Source: Carya illinoinensis
Taxonomy: Eukaryota; Streptophyta; Magnoliopsida; Fagales; Juglandaceae
Assembly: GCF_018687715.1 (NCBI RefSeq)
Contig: NC_056760.1
Coordinates: forward strand, 9,598,001-9,662,000
Direction: 5' to 3'
Length of the DNA: 64,000 nt
Positions 28,531 through 38,328 of the stretch are shown piece after piece. The notes beneath the pieces are model-generated. The model saw nothing but the letters and a program-made list of their open reading frames with translations. It was not told the DNA's origin and ran no database searches. The translations under genes were made by a program, and so were the position numbers. Numbering within the stretch: the first letter of the stretch is position 1; each line of letters begins with the position of its first letter.

Positions 28531-29052
28531 TCAAATTATCAGATTATTCAAAGTCTCCTTAACAACAGATCGATATTTGAACTGTAGTGGTTGGGAAATA
28601 TTCATCAGGTTATATTGCTGCTTGTTTCCTGTGACATTCACTTGGCCAAAGAAATTTTGGTTGGAGTAGCGCAGCTGGCATAGCTCCTCCCATACAACTG
28701 CTTCCCTTGTGTATGGACAGAGCTTCAAAATGTCTTTTGTAGCGGTTGCTATGCACTTCCCGCAGTTTTCATTTGTGACATAGTCGAGGCACATGTGTAC
28801 ACCATAAACTCTATCTGTATCATTTCCTGTGGAGGTATTATAGAATTTGGAAGAAGAAGCATTTGAGGATAAAGAGATCAGGAGTTGTTCAAGGTTATTT
28901 TTAAATGGACTGTCGTCTCTATAGTCAGCACTTGTGTTAGGACAAAAGCTATAAGGAGGATCGGCATAGGCCAGCTCCCATAGGAGAAGGGTAAGAAAAG
29001 CAGAAAACGTAAGCAATCGAATGAATATTGGACTGATATGGGGACGATTCAT
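28531..29052 (-). pseudogene. Truncated CRK pseudogene psi-D (signal peptide and first DUF26)
   Basis: From ATG at 29052 it is nearly the same as CRK-C exon 1 (MNRPHISP, first DUF26 with CLDYVTNENCGKC). At codon about 170, just after KETLNN, it runs into non-CRK sequence and stops. The second DUF26, the membrane helix and the kinase are missing. To the left of the junction the sequence matches the CRK-G 3' flank (58200-58292). The join falls within TTATT (28544-28548), which both parents share. If transcribed it would give a 173-residue secreted single-DUF26 protein. The 5' flank and W boxes are retained. Confidence 0.9.
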
Positions 29053-29131
29053 GCTTCACCTCCTAAGTTCTCTACTAGGATCAATAATGGGAAAATCTCT
29101 CTTTGGATTAGCTGTTAAACATAAGGCCGAA

Positions 29132-29141
29132 GTCAAGTCAA
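29132..29141 (-). promoter_or_regulatory. Paired W-box core upstream of psi-D
   Basis: TTGACTTGAC on the minus strand, 80 bp upstream of the psi-D ATG, is unchanged from the CRK-C and CRK-G copies. Confidence 0.5.
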
Positions 29142-29506
29142 CAATTGTAGTACTATTCCACATCAAACCAGTTTGTGGAAAATATGTATTACCACGTACA
29201 TGGGAAAAAATGCGTTAGACTACAATTGCATTAATTACAAGGGGACCATGCATTCTGTCTTTAAGCTTATTCAACGGTACGCCTTTTTGTATTATATATG
29301 TAATTTCCTGGATGTTTGATATCTGATTATCCTTGGATATATCTCATTTTTCTTGGACGGCTTGCGGTCTATAACGCCCAACACCTACTCTTATGTGGAA
29401 TATCACAATAATCAATTTTAAATTTTGACATTTACGTTTAGGCAATTTGTCGTAGGTGACATGACTCAAATCGTATATTTCTACGTTGTTATCATTTATT
29501 TTATAG

Positions 29507-29931
29507 CAGTGTTTTTGGTACCGTACCATACCGGCCGGTATGGCCGGTACATTCCGTACCGATCACCCGACCGGTACAGGTAAGGTACCTATTTTGTACC
29601 GGCTGAAATACCGGCCGTACCGGCCTGTACCGGCCGGTATTTCGGTATTTCGGCCTTTGTTTTTTTTTTTTTTTTTTTTTTAAGTTATAATCTCATTTTT
29701 TGACCCCAATTCATATGAGACTATTTATAATTTATATATACATATGTATTCATGTATAATTTATTCATATATAAATTATTATTTTGAAATATAATTTATA
29801 TATATATTTATATATATAATTTATTTATATATCGATTATCCCGAAACGGTACACGAAACAGTACCGGTACCGAAATATTTCCTTCCAGTGCCTTGACCGG
29901 TACGCCATCCGGTACGGTATTCAAAACATTG
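29507..29931. mobile_element. 425-bp MITE, hAT type, 21-bp imperfect TIR
   Basis: The left end CAGTGTTTTTGGTACCGTAC and the inverted right end CAATGTTTTGAATACCGTAC pair over about 21 bp. It is flanked by TTTTATAG (29499-29506) and ATTTATAG (29932-29939), an 8-bp duplication with one mismatch. The CRK-C flank shows the empty site (ATTTATAG, 22830-22837). The interior has palindromic ACCGGCCGGTAT blocks, a T tract of about 22 bases and an AT-rich core. Non-coding. Confidence 0.85.
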
Positions 29932-29951
29932 ATTTATAGCCCTCTAATGAG

Positions 29952-30799
29952 TAGGCATGTTCACCCGACCCGACCCGGCCCGAAAAGGTACTATCACGAC
30001 CCGAACCGAAAATGCAACCTTCCGATAAGAGGACTTCCGTACCGATGAGATTAACCGTTTAATCGAACCGAAAACTTTCGGAAGTTAACCGATTAACCAG
30101 AAAAAACTCAGAAATAGAAGAAGAAGGCAACACAATGAGGTGTAAAAAAAAACTCAGAAATTGAGGAAGAAGAAAGCAAGACAACGAGGTAAAAAAAAAA
30201 AAACTCACCGGCGACAGCGAGCACCGCTTCAGCGGCTCCAATGGGTTCGACCTAACCTCTTCGCCCACGACAAGTTCTTCTCCAATGGGTTCGACCTATC
30301 TTGGGCCCAAGCCGCCAGATCCTCCTCCGGCGCCCGCGAGCGGCTCCACCACATGGTTGAGTCCTTCAGACCGGTCGCCTCTGCGCTTCTCTTGCTCCCT
30401 ATGCACACCATAGCCGCCATAAATGGCCACGCTGCCGTCGCCGGATTCCTCTTCGCGCTCAGCCACAACTACGTCTTCATGCGGCACGACAGAGGCGTGT
30501 TGTACATGCCCGAGGTTGACCTCGAGCTGACCTTCCCCGATTACTTCACGGCCATGATGAGGTCAAAGATCGGCTCGGTTTCATTTGAGATTCATTTTGC
30601 CGATTAAATCGAAGATGGGAGAGTGCAAAAAATAAAGGATTCATTTGAGAAACGGGTATCGGGTAATTCCCGATTAAATCGAATACGGGTACAGCCATTT
30701 ATGCTTTTCGAAAAATATTGAAACGGTTCGGGTATTTTGCTACGGGTCGGGTTGGTTGAATAGGCCGGGTTGGGAAACTGGCTTATTTGTACACCCCTA
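29952..30799. mobile_element. 848-bp hAT-like element carrying a captured host-gene fragment
   Basis: It is bounded by exact 8-bp duplications CTAATGAG (29944-29951 and 30800-30807). The CRK-C flank has a single CTAATGAG (22842-22849), which proves an insertion. The ends TAGGCATGTTCACCC and (inverted) TAGGGGTGTACAAAT pair imperfectly, as in hAT elements. Subterminal GGGTCGGGTTGG/CCCGACCCGACC text is also inverted. No transposase is present. The middle holds an enoyl-CoA isomerase-like coding fragment. It sits 20 bp from the 425-bp MITE. Confidence 0.85.
30161..30607 (+). pseudogene. Enoyl-CoA delta-isomerase-like (ECI) gene fragment inside the hAT-like element
   Basis: A 148-codon frame. From about residue 32 it matches the crotonase-fold core of plant peroxisomal enoyl-CoA hydratase/isomerases of the ECI type: KFFSNGFDLSWAQAA, then LLLLPMHTIAAINGHAAVAG (CoA-binding/oxyanion region), ALSHNYVFMRHDRGVLYMPE and FPDYFTAMMRSKIG. 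These enzymes move double bonds during fatty-acid beta-oxidation. The N-terminal part, the C-terminal helices and the peroxisomal signal are absent, and the first ~30 residues are transposon-derived. A short duplication (TCCAATGGGTTCGACCTA at about 30235 and 30283) lies near its start. Family identification is from memory of conserved motifs. Confidence 0.7.
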
Positions 30800-30807
30800 C
30801 TAATGAG

Positions 30808-31321
30808 ACCCAAATCACATGTAGACATATATTTAAAAATGATTAATAAATGATACAATTAAAATCCATCAAAATCATTATATAAAATAAAATAAAATAA
30901 AATAATATGAGGCATCCACCTGCACTTTATTACTCAGTATGGAGAGAAGGGCCGTAAGTATAGAATTCAGGCCGCCCAGCTTCACGATCACGACTCAGAT
31001 TAGGCCCAATAAAATTTTTTGTATTATTCCATATGTGATGATAATACCCTTAGATATGTGACAATAACTAGAGTGTCCCTTTATGCCTAACCCGAGATCT
31101 ATTCTAAACAACTTCAGAAGCAGACATCCGAGGTAAGCTTCACTCCCACTACTCAAAGTGAAACTTTTCCTACTCTTCTGAAGCCTAACGCAGTCATTCT
31201 TCTATTTGTCTCTCTCTCGCCATGGCACAAGCTCTTTGAAAACTATAGAACTTGGGCTGCTCCTCCTCTCCAATATCTCACCGCATTTACAACAAGCACA
31301 AGGCGAATAGTCAAGGCCTTT
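30808..31321. repeat. psi-D distal 5' flank, copy of the CRK-C flank
   Basis: Matches 22850-23322 with small indels, including the divergent ATGGCACAAGCT start at 31222, whose frame here ends at TGA after five codons. The match ends at about 31321. Confidence 0.75.
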
Positions 31322-33903
31322 TGTAATCTGATACTTCTACTTCAAGAGCATCCAAAGATTATTCATGATTTTAACTTATAAGTGTGAAATAAAAAAAAAA
31401 ATTATAAATTGCTAACATATATGGGTGCCTTGAGCTTTTGGACTAGGTTGGTACCTTCCGATAACAGAAACATCACATAACCTCTTATAGAAATCCATGC
31501 CAGTATACACAGACCCTGTATATCATAAAGTAATTTCTCATAAATTTAGGACATAAGCTTGACTTCCCATTAAAATAACATTACGAAGTAAAAGTTGGAG
31601 CTGACAAGTTACTTTAAATTTATGTAGTCTACAAGAGATTAGAGCATGGCATACATTAAAAAGGATACAAGTTCACGAAAACAGAAACAGAAAGTTCATA
31701 CAGGAATATATGAACTGCATAGCTTATATCATGTACCCAGCTTAGAAAAGAAGTCTATTACATAAAGAAATGCCATAAGTTTGGGAATATAAAACATTGA
31801 TAAATACAATCATCCAACAACTTGGGGTTGTATGAACCAATATCAAAGAGGTAATAAGCTCCATCTACATTTCGTATTCAAGCATATGATTGACCATCAT
31901 GATATTCAAGGAATATATCTCAACACGTTTTGGGAAAAACCATTTACATCATTATTCCCTGCTAGAGCATCAGAGAAATCAAATTCTAATTGAACTTTCA
32001 ACTACTGCAGCCTCCTACAAAGTTCAAGCCCATCCAAGATAATGAAAATCATTTATTTTTTCTTGTAAATTAATACACACTCAGAGCATTAGCATTGGAT
32101 AATGAACAAACACTATAATCACTACAATAAATACTATAATCTCAACAAGGAAACAAGCAAATCAGACCAATGAAACAAATGAGTGAGAGAGGAATATATC
32201 TAGCACAAGCTATTCCACATTAACCTAAACCAAACTGAATTTTAAGAGCATCTAGGGTCAAATCTTTAAATCATGCTTCCTTATTGGATCTCCAAAATTA
32301 AAAGCAGATTTTGACATCCTGCAAAATGTGTAGCCCATGCATTTGAATCATACATGCAGATTCTTTTACATTTTCATCTTTCTTTCTTAATGACATGGTC
32401 TATGACAATCATCATGACTTAACATACCTCTGTAGCTGTCAGAGGTGCACCAGAAGAATTGCAGTTTTGCTCCAAAACTTGTTGTTGCATTATATGTTTC
32501 AACAGCCAGGATTTAGGATATATTATAAAGATCAGGGCTTCAAATGAGGTGGCACGGCAAGTGGAAAGGTAAACTATAATTAGGTGAAAATAGCACAGCA
32601 AGTTTTCCAATCTTGATAGATTCATACATCTATTTTTTATTAGAATACTAAGTGGATTGATTGGTTAACTTGCTGCATGATCAGGTAAATGTTTGTGAAA
32701 TCCTATTCCCTACTAAATAACTTTTGTACAAATTTCATTACCAAAGCTACTATTATGCACTGGAGCCACAACTTAAAACCACAATTCCATGGCATGGTAG
32801 TAGTGTATTTTAAACAACACCAAAATAATTGACAAACCAACCCAGAACCACAACTCATATCCACAAAAAAGATGCACAACACAGATGCACAGAAAAGAAC
32901 CACAAATTTGATGCACAAAACAGAACCACAACTGTCATGTGCACTAAAATGCCACTGCACTAAAACAGAATCACATGACAGATGAAATTTGTAGTTCAAG
33001 CAGTCTCAAAGGCTAGTAGAATGCAAAAAATACAAGTTGAAGGCCACTTATCTTTCTTTCTTTCTTTTTTTGATAAGTAGGCCTCTTCTCTTTCTTTTAT
33101 ATTTTCTTTATAAGTTTTAGTAATTTGAAATATAGAATAGATGCTAAATACATGTAGAACATCTGAAGGCATGAACCTTATTGTTAAAAAAATAGAGCAA
33201 TGCACTAAAAATTTGTAAAAATATCGATGGGTGGAAGCTCTTCCAATATTCTAATGGGATACACTAACTTATGTAGTCTTTAGTAATATTATTTGAACCT
33301 GAATGTCGCAGCTTCTCACTACATGGGAGTTTTAAGTGATCTGCATATTCAATATTTACCATATACTGGCTTTGTTTTTCTTGCCTTTAACTCATTCATT
33401 GGACTTAATTCTGCTTTAAGTTTGAGTCCCCACCCTAATAACATTATAAATTAACAGGCATGAAAAGAGATTAAATCAGAAAAAAAAAATGTAATCTTGG
33501 CAACTGGCAAATACCTTATGATTCGTGCCAAACATAGAGTATATCACTAGAAGATATAAAACGACATTGACTCCAACAAATCAATAAATAAATCTATTAG
33601 TAAATTCCACTCTCAATCTACATTAAAACCAAAGTACTAATATGAAACTAAACAAGAAAAAAAAAAGTTGTAAAACTCATGCTTTTCATCGTCAAAACTC
33701 ACTACCCAGCTGATAAAAAGAACAGAAAAATAAAACATATATTTTCCCCAACTATTCAACATCCAACCGAAAGGTCAAATCTTGTTCATAAACAAAAACC
33801 AAAATATTATAAAGACAAAATCTTCCATACGAAGTTTGTTGCCAGTGTACTTCGAGAGCAAACCATGATCAAAGACTGGGGATTTGAGAAGTCTATATTA
33901 TAC

Positions 33904-33992
<89 letters not shown>

Positions 33993-34375
33993 GGTACCGA
34001 AGGAAGTGAGATGAAAACAGAGGTGCTTGCGACGGGGTGCTAGCCAAGGCTGCTGCGACGGAACCACAGAAGATGAAATCCAGAACCCAGCTTCCCAAAG
34101 AGAGACAATCGAGTGGAGAGAAGGCCGTGTGCAAACTGGGGTAGCCAATTGTAGGATTTGCAGGTTGCCGAAATTGGTGAACTAAAAATGGAAGGGCAGA
34201 GAAGGGTGTGGGAAAATGGTCCAGAAGGTCAAGATAGAGGAGTTGACGCCGGGAGAAAACACTGGGAAGGGTGGATTTGCAAGGTTTGAAAATGGAGGTT
34301 TTGGGTGAAAATTCATCGAGTAGCAGAAGGGGGTTCGCGTGGGGGAAATATCACGTTGGGGGGAAATAAAAGGGG
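31322..34375. other. 3-kb segment with no recognised gene
   Basis: AT-rich, intron-like sequence without long open frames on either strand. Local features are a run of imperfect GAACCACAA / GATGCACAAAACA repeats at 32830-32980, a T-rich tract ending TTTGATAAGTAGG near 33075 (possible SINE 3' end on the minus strand) and the GA tract at 33906. It has no copy elsewhere in the window and lies between two duplicated CRK flanks, so it is probably a large insertion. Confidence 0.4.
33906..33990. repeat. (GA)n microsatellite, 85 nt uninterrupted
   Basis: A perfect GA dinucleotide run of about 42 repeats. The open frames with Arg-Glu or Leu-Ser runs across it on both strands are artefacts. Confidence 0.97.
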
Positions 34376-34633
34376 TTCCGTCATTTTGACGCCCCTAAAA
34401 GTGAAATCCTGACGAAAAAAATATTTTTTTCATTTTGTGACGCAATAAGTCGCTGTAAAAGTAACTTAAATCGCTGCAAAAAACATTTTAATGAAGCTCC
34501 CGCGTCTAAGTGCATATGTGATTTTAAACACCCGCAGCGATTTCAAAATTGACGCAAAAAGTAACTTGTTGCGTCGATTTTATTTGCAGCGATTTTAAAA
34601 TCGCTACAAAAACCCTTATTTCTTTTGATGCCA
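34376..34633. mobile_element. CACTA-like terminal region
   Basis: Repeated short motifs in both orientations (AAATCGCTGCAAA, GCGATTT, TTGACGC, GTTGCGTCG) resemble CACTA subterminal repeats. The right end TCGCTACAAAAACCC...TTCTTTT is similar to a worn CACTA terminus. Immediately beyond, at 34634, the sequence matches 58727 onward. A left CACTA end near 31322 was not recognised. Confidence 0.45.
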
Positions 34634-35392
34634 GATTAATTAATAAGCATAAGACTCAAATAACATGAAAACCCACTAGCCATACTGGCTAGATTTTTCT
34701 TTTTATTTCAGATTTTTATTTTTCAGTTTTTGTAGTAGTTATATTTATAGGTTGTAGTAGAATTTTTTTAGTAAAACAGATTTTTAGAAGTAGTTTTTAA
34801 TAAAGCATATTTTAGAAATCAGATTATTTTTTTAGTAAGTCCTGTTTTTCTAAACAAAGAAGATTTTTGTAATAGTAATAGATTTTGGAATAAAAGTATA
34901 AAACATATTTTTTTAAGCAGTTTTTTTTAATAAATAATCATTTTTTTTACAAATTTACATTTTATTAAAACTGAAAAGCCGAACTGGAATTGATAAAACC
35001 GGATGTATTGGTTGAGGGAAGTAATCAGTGCGTAATCGATTTTTAAAAATGCAAGACCGGTACATATCGATTCAGTCCTAAATTTTATCTAAAACCTGAC
35101 CGGACTGGACTTGTTAGACCCCAAAAAACAACCAGATGGGTACTAGTGCAAAATTAACTGATAGAGTGGACTTATCTTCCGACCGGTTTTGCCACGTTAG
35201 TAGGTGTGCGGTTTCAGACCAGACTACGAATGTAATTTTCCTTTTAGATAGCCGATGTGGTTTCTTAGCTGGCCATTTCAGTTAACTGTTGCTTTCATAT
35301 TTCCTATCATTTGAAAATTTCTCAAAAACAATTAGGTTTGATAACTCAAAATTCACATCTCAAATACAAAATTCTCATATCATCATTATAAC

Positions 35393-36372
35393 TAGGGCTG
35401 TGCATAAAAAGCGTGGGACCAATCCATCCGACACACCTGACATGGACCCACCAGACTAAAGTCGGGTTCATCGGATCAATCCCAATCCCTGTTAATTATA
35501 AACAATTATCGATCAAAACCGATGACCCGATCAATCTCACTCTCAGAGAACTTCTCCTCAAACCCTAACAGGCTAACAGCCATTCACCGTTGCCATTCAC
35601 CACCTTGAACCCATTTTCTCGAGAAACTGAGAAACTAGATTCATGCAGTACTACTAGCAGACAACGAGTTTGGATGTAAAGAATTAACAACGGTGGCTAC
35701 AGCTTGCTATAACTACTAACCTTGAGATCAAATGCTTGAAGAGACGTAGCATAAGACTTTTCAAGGGAAAAACTTAACCCAGCAATATACAAATCTAACT
35801 TAGAGAACTTCCCATGACCCAAACGCTACCTTGAACCATTTTCTCGAAACCTTCCGATATGGGTATCTCCTTCAAGGTCTCAAAGACTAATACGAGGTTC
35901 CATCCAAAGCCTCTGCTTCCTCCTAAGGTGAAGGTCGTCGATGATCTCAAAGAAAATGAAATAGATCATAAGCTTTATCACTGGTGAGGCATCCGACAAG
36001 TGCTGGAGGGAGAAGCAACGATCAACGGTGGCGATGTGATGTGGGTCATGACCACCCTCGACTTCGAGGACTATGTGGAGCCCTTCAAGGTGTACCTACA
36101 GAGGGAGAGTGAGTTTGGGAGGGGAGGAGTAGGAGGAAGAGGAAAAGGAGGGACGGATGATGTGCGAGAGACAGAGTTTACAAAGGAGCAAGAGAGTGGC
36201 GACGTGGGTCTGCAAATCAAATTATGAAGGTGAAACGATTGAAAGCAAGAAGAACGGGCTCGACCTGATCTGAAATTCACGGGCGGGGTCAGGTCGAGTT
36301 GATGCTTCCTTGCCTATGGGTTGGGTCGGACCAGGCCTAAATATGATCGGACCGGGTCACTGTACAGACTTA
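35393..36372. mobile_element. 980-bp hAT-like element carrying an NF-YB-like fragment
   Basis: It is flanked by perfect 8-bp duplications ATTATAAC (35385-35392 and 36373-36380). The CRK-G flank holds one copy (59473-59480), the empty site. The ends TAGGGCTGTGCATA and (inverted) TAAGTCTGTACAGT pair imperfectly, as in hAT elements. Subterminal parts contain GACCCGATC/CGGACCGGGTC-type text, as in the element at 29952. No transposase is visible. Confidence 0.85.
35840..36230 (+). pseudogene. NF-YB (CCAAT-binding factor subunit B) histone-fold fragment
   Basis: Two adjacent frames give conserved pieces of the NF-YB histone fold. Around 35965-36003 the frame reads [13 protein letters not shown], and from about 36008 the next frame reads [32 protein letters not shown]. 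Plant NF-YB proteins have ...[23 protein letters not shown](M/L)..LGF.DY.EPLK.YL. A one-base shift separates the two parts, and the N-terminal core upstream is degraded. The host protein pairs with NF-YC and NF-YA to bind CCAAT boxes. Here it is only a captured, broken fragment in a transposon. Confidence 0.75.
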
Positions 36373-37472
36373 ATTATAACTTTCTCAAATTCTCATACAA
36401 AATATAATAAATAATTCAATTTTTTCAAATTTCAATTTAATTTTTTCAATTCTTAAAATAATAATAATATTAAAATTTAATATTTTAAACTTTCATATAA
36501 AATCAAAAATTCTGATCCCACTTTTCAAATCCCAATTAGTCTACGATCCCCTATTCTAATTAGGACCTAGCTTGGATATTTTTTTTCCTGTGTAGTTGGT
36601 CTTCGATTGGAGATACTTATTTACTGAAATGGACAGTTAGAAATGGATATTTAGAGAATCTTATTACGCAACTCGAGGTGAATATAAAATCATAAGTTTT
36701 TAAGAATAGGCCATGGCCTGGCAAATGTAACATCTGCCACATTTACATTGAAGAGTCAATTACAAGAAGCATTACTATTATTATGATCCCTATCTATATA
36801 AATATTAAATAATATTATACATTTTAAGTGTTTATTATTGTTATTATTATTTATTGTTGTGCACTACACATGCACAAGACAAGGCATTCATGAAGTTCAA
36901 ATCCACTTGTAGCGCTTCATCGATCGACGTACGTGGTCCAATATTGGAAATCGACAAGCCATTGACGGAAAGAAAGCTTGGACTACTTGTTTCGCAGTGA
37001 TCAGTAGTGAATCTGCCCACAGAAAATGCAGGTCGTTGAGGTTGGCAAAGAGACGTTGTAGTACTGTCACTTTTCAACATTACAACGACAGATAACATGG
37101 TTGGCCTTTCATTTGCATCTTCTTGAACAAACAATAATCCAATATGCAAATATCTTAGAAATTCGTCCGGGCTGCACGACTCCTTCAACAAAGGATCCAT
37201 TAACTCCAAAACATCATTTCCTTCGTTCCATAGTGTCCATGCCTGCACCATTAATATTTAATACATATGTTTAAACAAATTTTGGCGTCCATATGATTAG
37301 CTTCCAAATTAAGTATAATCTAATTAATTATCCTTGTCCAGCAAAAAGAAAAATACTTACAAATGCAACGAGGCTAGGAGCGCGTTTTGTTCTATGGAAG
37401 CCAACATTTCTTCTCCCAGTTATAATCTCAATCAAGAGCACTCCAAAGCTAAACACATTAGACTTAATAGAA

Positions 37473-38279
37473 GGGAAAATCTTCAAACCGGTGCCTCCTA
37501 TAACGTGAGATTATCGGAACCTAGTAATAAATTGCCACGTAAGAGATGTATCTTAAAGGAAGTAAACCGCGCTGCAGGGAATCCTTCCATTTTGCAGACC
37601 CATCTCTCCTCCCGTTTCACAACTCTCCCTCCCGTATCCCAACTCTCCCTCCCGTATCCCATTTTGCAGACCCATGTATCTTAAAGCAACTCTTCCCTCT
37701 GCAGACGAAAATCAAAACCGAAGTTCACCCTTAACGAAGATCAAAATCAGACTTCACGAAATCACCCTTAACGAAAAAACAAAATCTCTCCAAGCATAAA
37801 AATTAAATTTTACCTTGTATATCGGACAGTTTCAAACCGGAATATAATTAAATTAAATTATAATAATTGTTCCAGAAGTGGGTTCCAGTTGCAGGAGAGG
37901 GAGGGAGGGGGAGACAACGGGAGAAGTGGGTTTCGGCTTGCAGGAGAGGGAGGGAGGGGGAGACGAAGTGGGTTTCGGCTTGCAGGAGAGGAGAGGGAGG
38001 GAGGGGGAGACGAAGTGGGTTTCGGCTTGCAGGATAGGGAGGGAGGGAGGGGGAGACGGCGGGAGAAGTGGGTTTCGGCTTGCAGGAGAGGGAGGGAGGG
38101 GGAGACGGCGTGTGGTTGGGAAGGAGAGGGAGGGAGAGCAGAGTTCGGCTTCAGTTCGGAAGGGAGCTGATCCCCTGTTACGCGGCCAGTACCAATTTTT
38201 TATGTGCCTGTTACGTGTCAGCTCACAACTAGTTTCCGATGAACACAACTTATAGGTGCCACCGGCCCGAAGCGCCTCT
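37473..38279. mobile_element. 807-bp Mutator-like non-autonomous element
   Basis: It is flanked by perfect 10-bp duplications CTTAATAGAA (37463-37472 and 38280-38289). The intact CRK-G exon has a single copy (60512-60521). The left end GGGAAAATCTTCAAACCGGT pairs with the inverted right end (AGAGGCGCTTCGGGCCGGTG) and the similarity continues through CCTATAA and ATCGG, so the TIRs are about 45 bp. A 9-11 bp duplication with long TIRs indicates a MULE. It carries a GC-rich minisatellite and no transposase. Confidence 0.85.
37874..38112. repeat. Minisatellite, about five units of 40-57 bp
   Basis: Units built on AAGTGGGTTTCGGCTTGCAGG followed by GAGAGGGAGGGAGGGGGAGA recur five times inside the Mutator-like element. 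Units differ by short indels. The strand asymmetry (G-rich on plus) could allow G-quadruplex formation. Long Gly/Arg/Glu-rich frames across it are artefacts. Confidence 0.85.
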
Positions 38280-38328
38280 CTTAATAGAATACATTCCTTG
38301 CATAGCATATTCTGGAGCCATGTAACCA

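Larger units (their letters stand above)
34634..36846. repeat. Duplicated CRK 3' flank (psi-E copy), interrupted
   Basis: 34634-35384 and 36381-36846 match 58727-59470 and 59480-59930 downstream of CRK-G. Landmarks are GATAAGCATAAGACTCAAAT, CCGGTTTTGCCACGT and GGACCTAGCTTGGATATT. The intervening part is the inserted hAT-like element. Non-coding. Confidence 0.8.
36847..38328 (-). pseudogene. CRK pseudogene psi-E (two terminal exons, exon 6 split by a transposon)
   Basis: Exon 6 spans 38328-37361 but is interrupted by an 807-bp element (37473-38279). Without the element and one target copy its length is 151 nt, as in the intact genes. Exon 7 starts at 37242 (AWTLWNEGNDVLELMDPLL) and is close to CRK-G, but the normal TGA after SISNIGPR is lost through a short insertion (CGTACGTCGATC against CGTTGATC), which extends the frame by about 27 codons to 36847. 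Homology to CRK-G continues through intron 5 and stops at about 38830, just before exon 5, so exons 1-5 are missing. Confidence 0.9.

Noticed and set aside
33679..34148. Open frames with long Arg-Glu or Leu-Ser runs on both strands
   Set aside because: They are translations of the GA microsatellite and have no other recognisable content.
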